From NCBI GenBank assembly GCA_002729885.1, contig PBUB01000004.1, positions 186,001 through 250,000 of the forward strand: 64,000 bases of DNA, read 5' to 3'. Source of the stretch: Spirochaetaceae bacterium. Its GTDB lineage: Bacteria > Spirochaetota > Leptospiria > Leptospirales > Leptonemataceae. The notes beneath the pieces are model-generated. The model was given only the letters and a program-made list of their open reading frames with translations, was not told the DNA's origin and searched no databases. A program made the translations under genes and the position numbers. Shown one piece after another: positions 62,945 through 64,000 of the stretch (the stretch's first letter is position 1; every line of letters begins with the position of its first letter).

Positions 62945-63328
62945 ATGTGGGCCGAAGTTGAACAACGAGAGCAAGGATGCTGCGTCGTTCTGCGCTTTCG
63001 TGGTCACTGGGAACTGGAACGACACTATGAATTGCGCGGCCTGTTCCAGGAGCTTCTGGACCTGGAGGAGCCCCGCATAATAATGAACCTCAGCGAAGTG
63101 GATCATTTTAGCTCCAGCATTATGGGAGCCATAATCGGATTTCAACAAGATCTAACCAGAATACATGGACAGATGATTCTGGTAGACCCATCGGAAACGG
63201 TTCAACTAACGATTCGTTTGCTCAGGCTGGAGAACTTCTTTGCTATAGCATCAACGGAAGCCATAGCCGGGGAGGAACTGAACTGCACTGCAGAAAAGGT
63301 GCCTTCCCGTGAAAGCATTAAGAATTAG
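62945..63328 (+). CDS. STAS-domain anti-sigma-factor antagonist-like protein
   Basis: 127 residues from ATG 62945 (a TTG at 62930 adds five). STAS fold similar to SpoIIAA: VVLRFRGHWELERHYELRG, then ELLDLEEPRIIMNLSEVD, HFSSSIMGAII with the serine expected for phosphorylation, and GQMILVDPSETVQLTIRLL. Such proteins switch partners with anti-sigma kinases; no RsbW-like gene is in the window. Its last 20 bases overlap the GTG start of the next gene. Confidence 0.82.
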   Translation: MWAEVEQREQGCCVVLRFRGHWELERHYELRGLFQELLDLEEPRIIMNLSEVDHFSSSIMGAIIGFQQDLTRIHGQMILVDPSETVQLTIRLLRLENFFAIASTEAIAGEELNCTAEKVPSRESIKN

Positions 63329-64000
63329 TTCCAGTAGGCCCGGCCAATCCCAGACCCTGGCCTTATTCTGGATTCTGAGCTTATGCCTTGTCTGCCTTAT
63401 CTGGTCTCCTTCGGTATATCCAGAAGAAATTCTTGATCCAACGATTCCGGATGGAATCGATTCGCCAGATTCCGGGAAAGGAAAGAATAGCGAATTCGTT
63501 TTTGTTCGTCCTGGAATTGGTGCCAGCCGATTGATTCTAACCATTCGTGACCAGGCCGGTCAAAAATCCAGGATTCAGACTCCTTCATTCGTTTCGCCTT
63601 TTCTGGATATTAGTTCCCGGGACCGGATCTTTGCAGACTGGTATGGATTCAAATTGGGCATGAACATCTGGGCTCATGCGGAACATTTTGAAATGCGGAA
63701 TCAGACTATTACTCTGTTCTCTTCCACAGAAGACACTGTCAGCAATGAGTTTCGATACAAGGCCACAAGACCCATCGAAGGAGAGTACTATTCCATTCAT
63801 CCTACAGCTTTTTTCGAAATTCCGTTAGTAAACATTCGATTTGGCTTTGGTGTTGGCGGTGCGCAGACCCGATTCTCAGGAGAAGTCGAATTCTATCGAT
63901 TTGGCATTCCTTTCTTTTTTCGAGACTCAACCCGAGCCGAGGCATTGAGTAACACAAGACTGATACTTCTTCAGTCCGGATCCATATTTCGCGGCGATGT
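63309..64000 (+). CDS. Secreted, probably outer-membrane protein, cut by the window end
   Basis: Frame opens at GTG 63309 inside the STAS gene and stays open to base 64000 with no stop (230 codons seen). Signal-peptide-like hydrophobic stretch (TLALFWILSLCLVCLIWS), then Pro/Asp-rich segment and alternating strands with aromatic ends (NEFVFVRPGIGAS-type, FADWYGFKLGMNIWAHAEHF, VNIRFGFGVGGAQTRFSGEV, EFYRFGIPFFF). The pattern suits a beta-barrel outer-membrane protein. The family cannot be told from this half; continuation lies beyond the window. Confidence 0.65.
   Translation, partial: MKALRISSSRPGQSQTLALFWILSLCLVCLIWSPSVYPEEILDPTIPDGIDSPDSGKGKNSEFVFVRPGIGASRLILTIRDQAGQKSRIQTPSFVSPFLDISSRDRIFADWYGFKLGMNIWAHAEHFEMRNQTITLFSSTEDTVSNEFRYKATRPIEGEYYSIHPTAFFEIPLVNIRFGFGVGGAQTRFSGEVEFYRFGIPFFFRDSTRAEALSNTRLILLQSGSIFRGD

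Noticed and set aside
1-64000. CRISPR arrays, tRNA/rRNA genes, insertion sequences, prophage or toxin-antitoxin pairs
   Set aside because: I looked for spaced repeats, T-arm motifs, transposase motifs and small paired genes and found none that held up.

Overview
The window looks like a chromosomal segment of a Leptospirales-type spirochaete (a relative of Leptospira, Leptonema or Turneriella). The grounds are a diderm envelope with LPS genes (kdsA, Lpt factors), many lipoproteins with relaxed spirochaete-style lipoboxes, a type II secretion operon, and gene order that, from memory, resembles Leptospira. Base composition looks close to 50% GC by eye. The genus cannot be fixed from the sequence alone. 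I see no tRNA, rRNA, CRISPR array, insertion sequence or prophage. Almost everything is core or envelope-related, so the interest lies in odd versions of known families.

Region 1 (1-16.7 kb, all +): 3' part of pyrG, kdsA, an LptC-like lipoprotein, an OstA/LptA-like lipoprotein, lptB, rpoN, hpf, hprK, ptsH, ntrY, ntrX, a UDG-fold protein with a degraded active site, priA, fmt and a PASTA protein. This mirrors the lptC-lptA-lptB-rpoN-hpf-PTS cluster of proteobacteria, with HPr kinase/HPr and NtrY/NtrX next to sigma-54. Region 2 (16.7-25.7 kb): rpe, then the translation cluster rpsP-khpA-rimM-trmD-rplS-rnhB, followed by a pair like Bacillus ylqG/ylqH (FliK-like and FlhB-C-like), a degenerate HD-GYP protein, yraN, a 65-residue protein with a structured leader, and convergent comM. 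Region 3 (25.7-36.2 kb, +): a lipoprotein, a LysM/M23 endopeptidase and gspC-D-E-F-G plus three further pseudopilins, which together form a type II secretion operon without visible gspK/L/M/N/O.

Region 4 (36.2-49 kb): a secreted helical protein (possibly FcpA-like), lysA with decayed 42-bp repeats at its 3' end, pbpC and a giant alpha-2-macroglobulin (peptidoglycan repair/defence pair), a secreted helical unknown and a DUF2905 protein. Region 5 (48.7-57 kb): a membrane protein coupled to a UvrD/Rep helicase, a NamZ-family (DUF1343) muramidase, a lipoprotein, a DUF4386 membrane protein and lepA. Region 6 (57-64 kb): a 1472-residue CheB*-CheR-PAS-kinase-receiver hybrid whose ribosome site lies in a hairpin, a YceI lipoprotein, a STAS protein and the start of a secreted, possibly beta-barrel protein running off the end.

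No wholly new multi-gene system is proven. The best leads are the UDG-like pseudoenzyme between ntrX and priA, the orphan FliK/FlhB-like pair whose second gene seems to lack a normal start codon, and the hairpin-masked translation start of the CheB/CheR/kinase hybrid. Start codons were chosen by homology, Shine-Dalgarno (SD) sites and signal peptides; all family assignments are from motif recognition, not from a database search.
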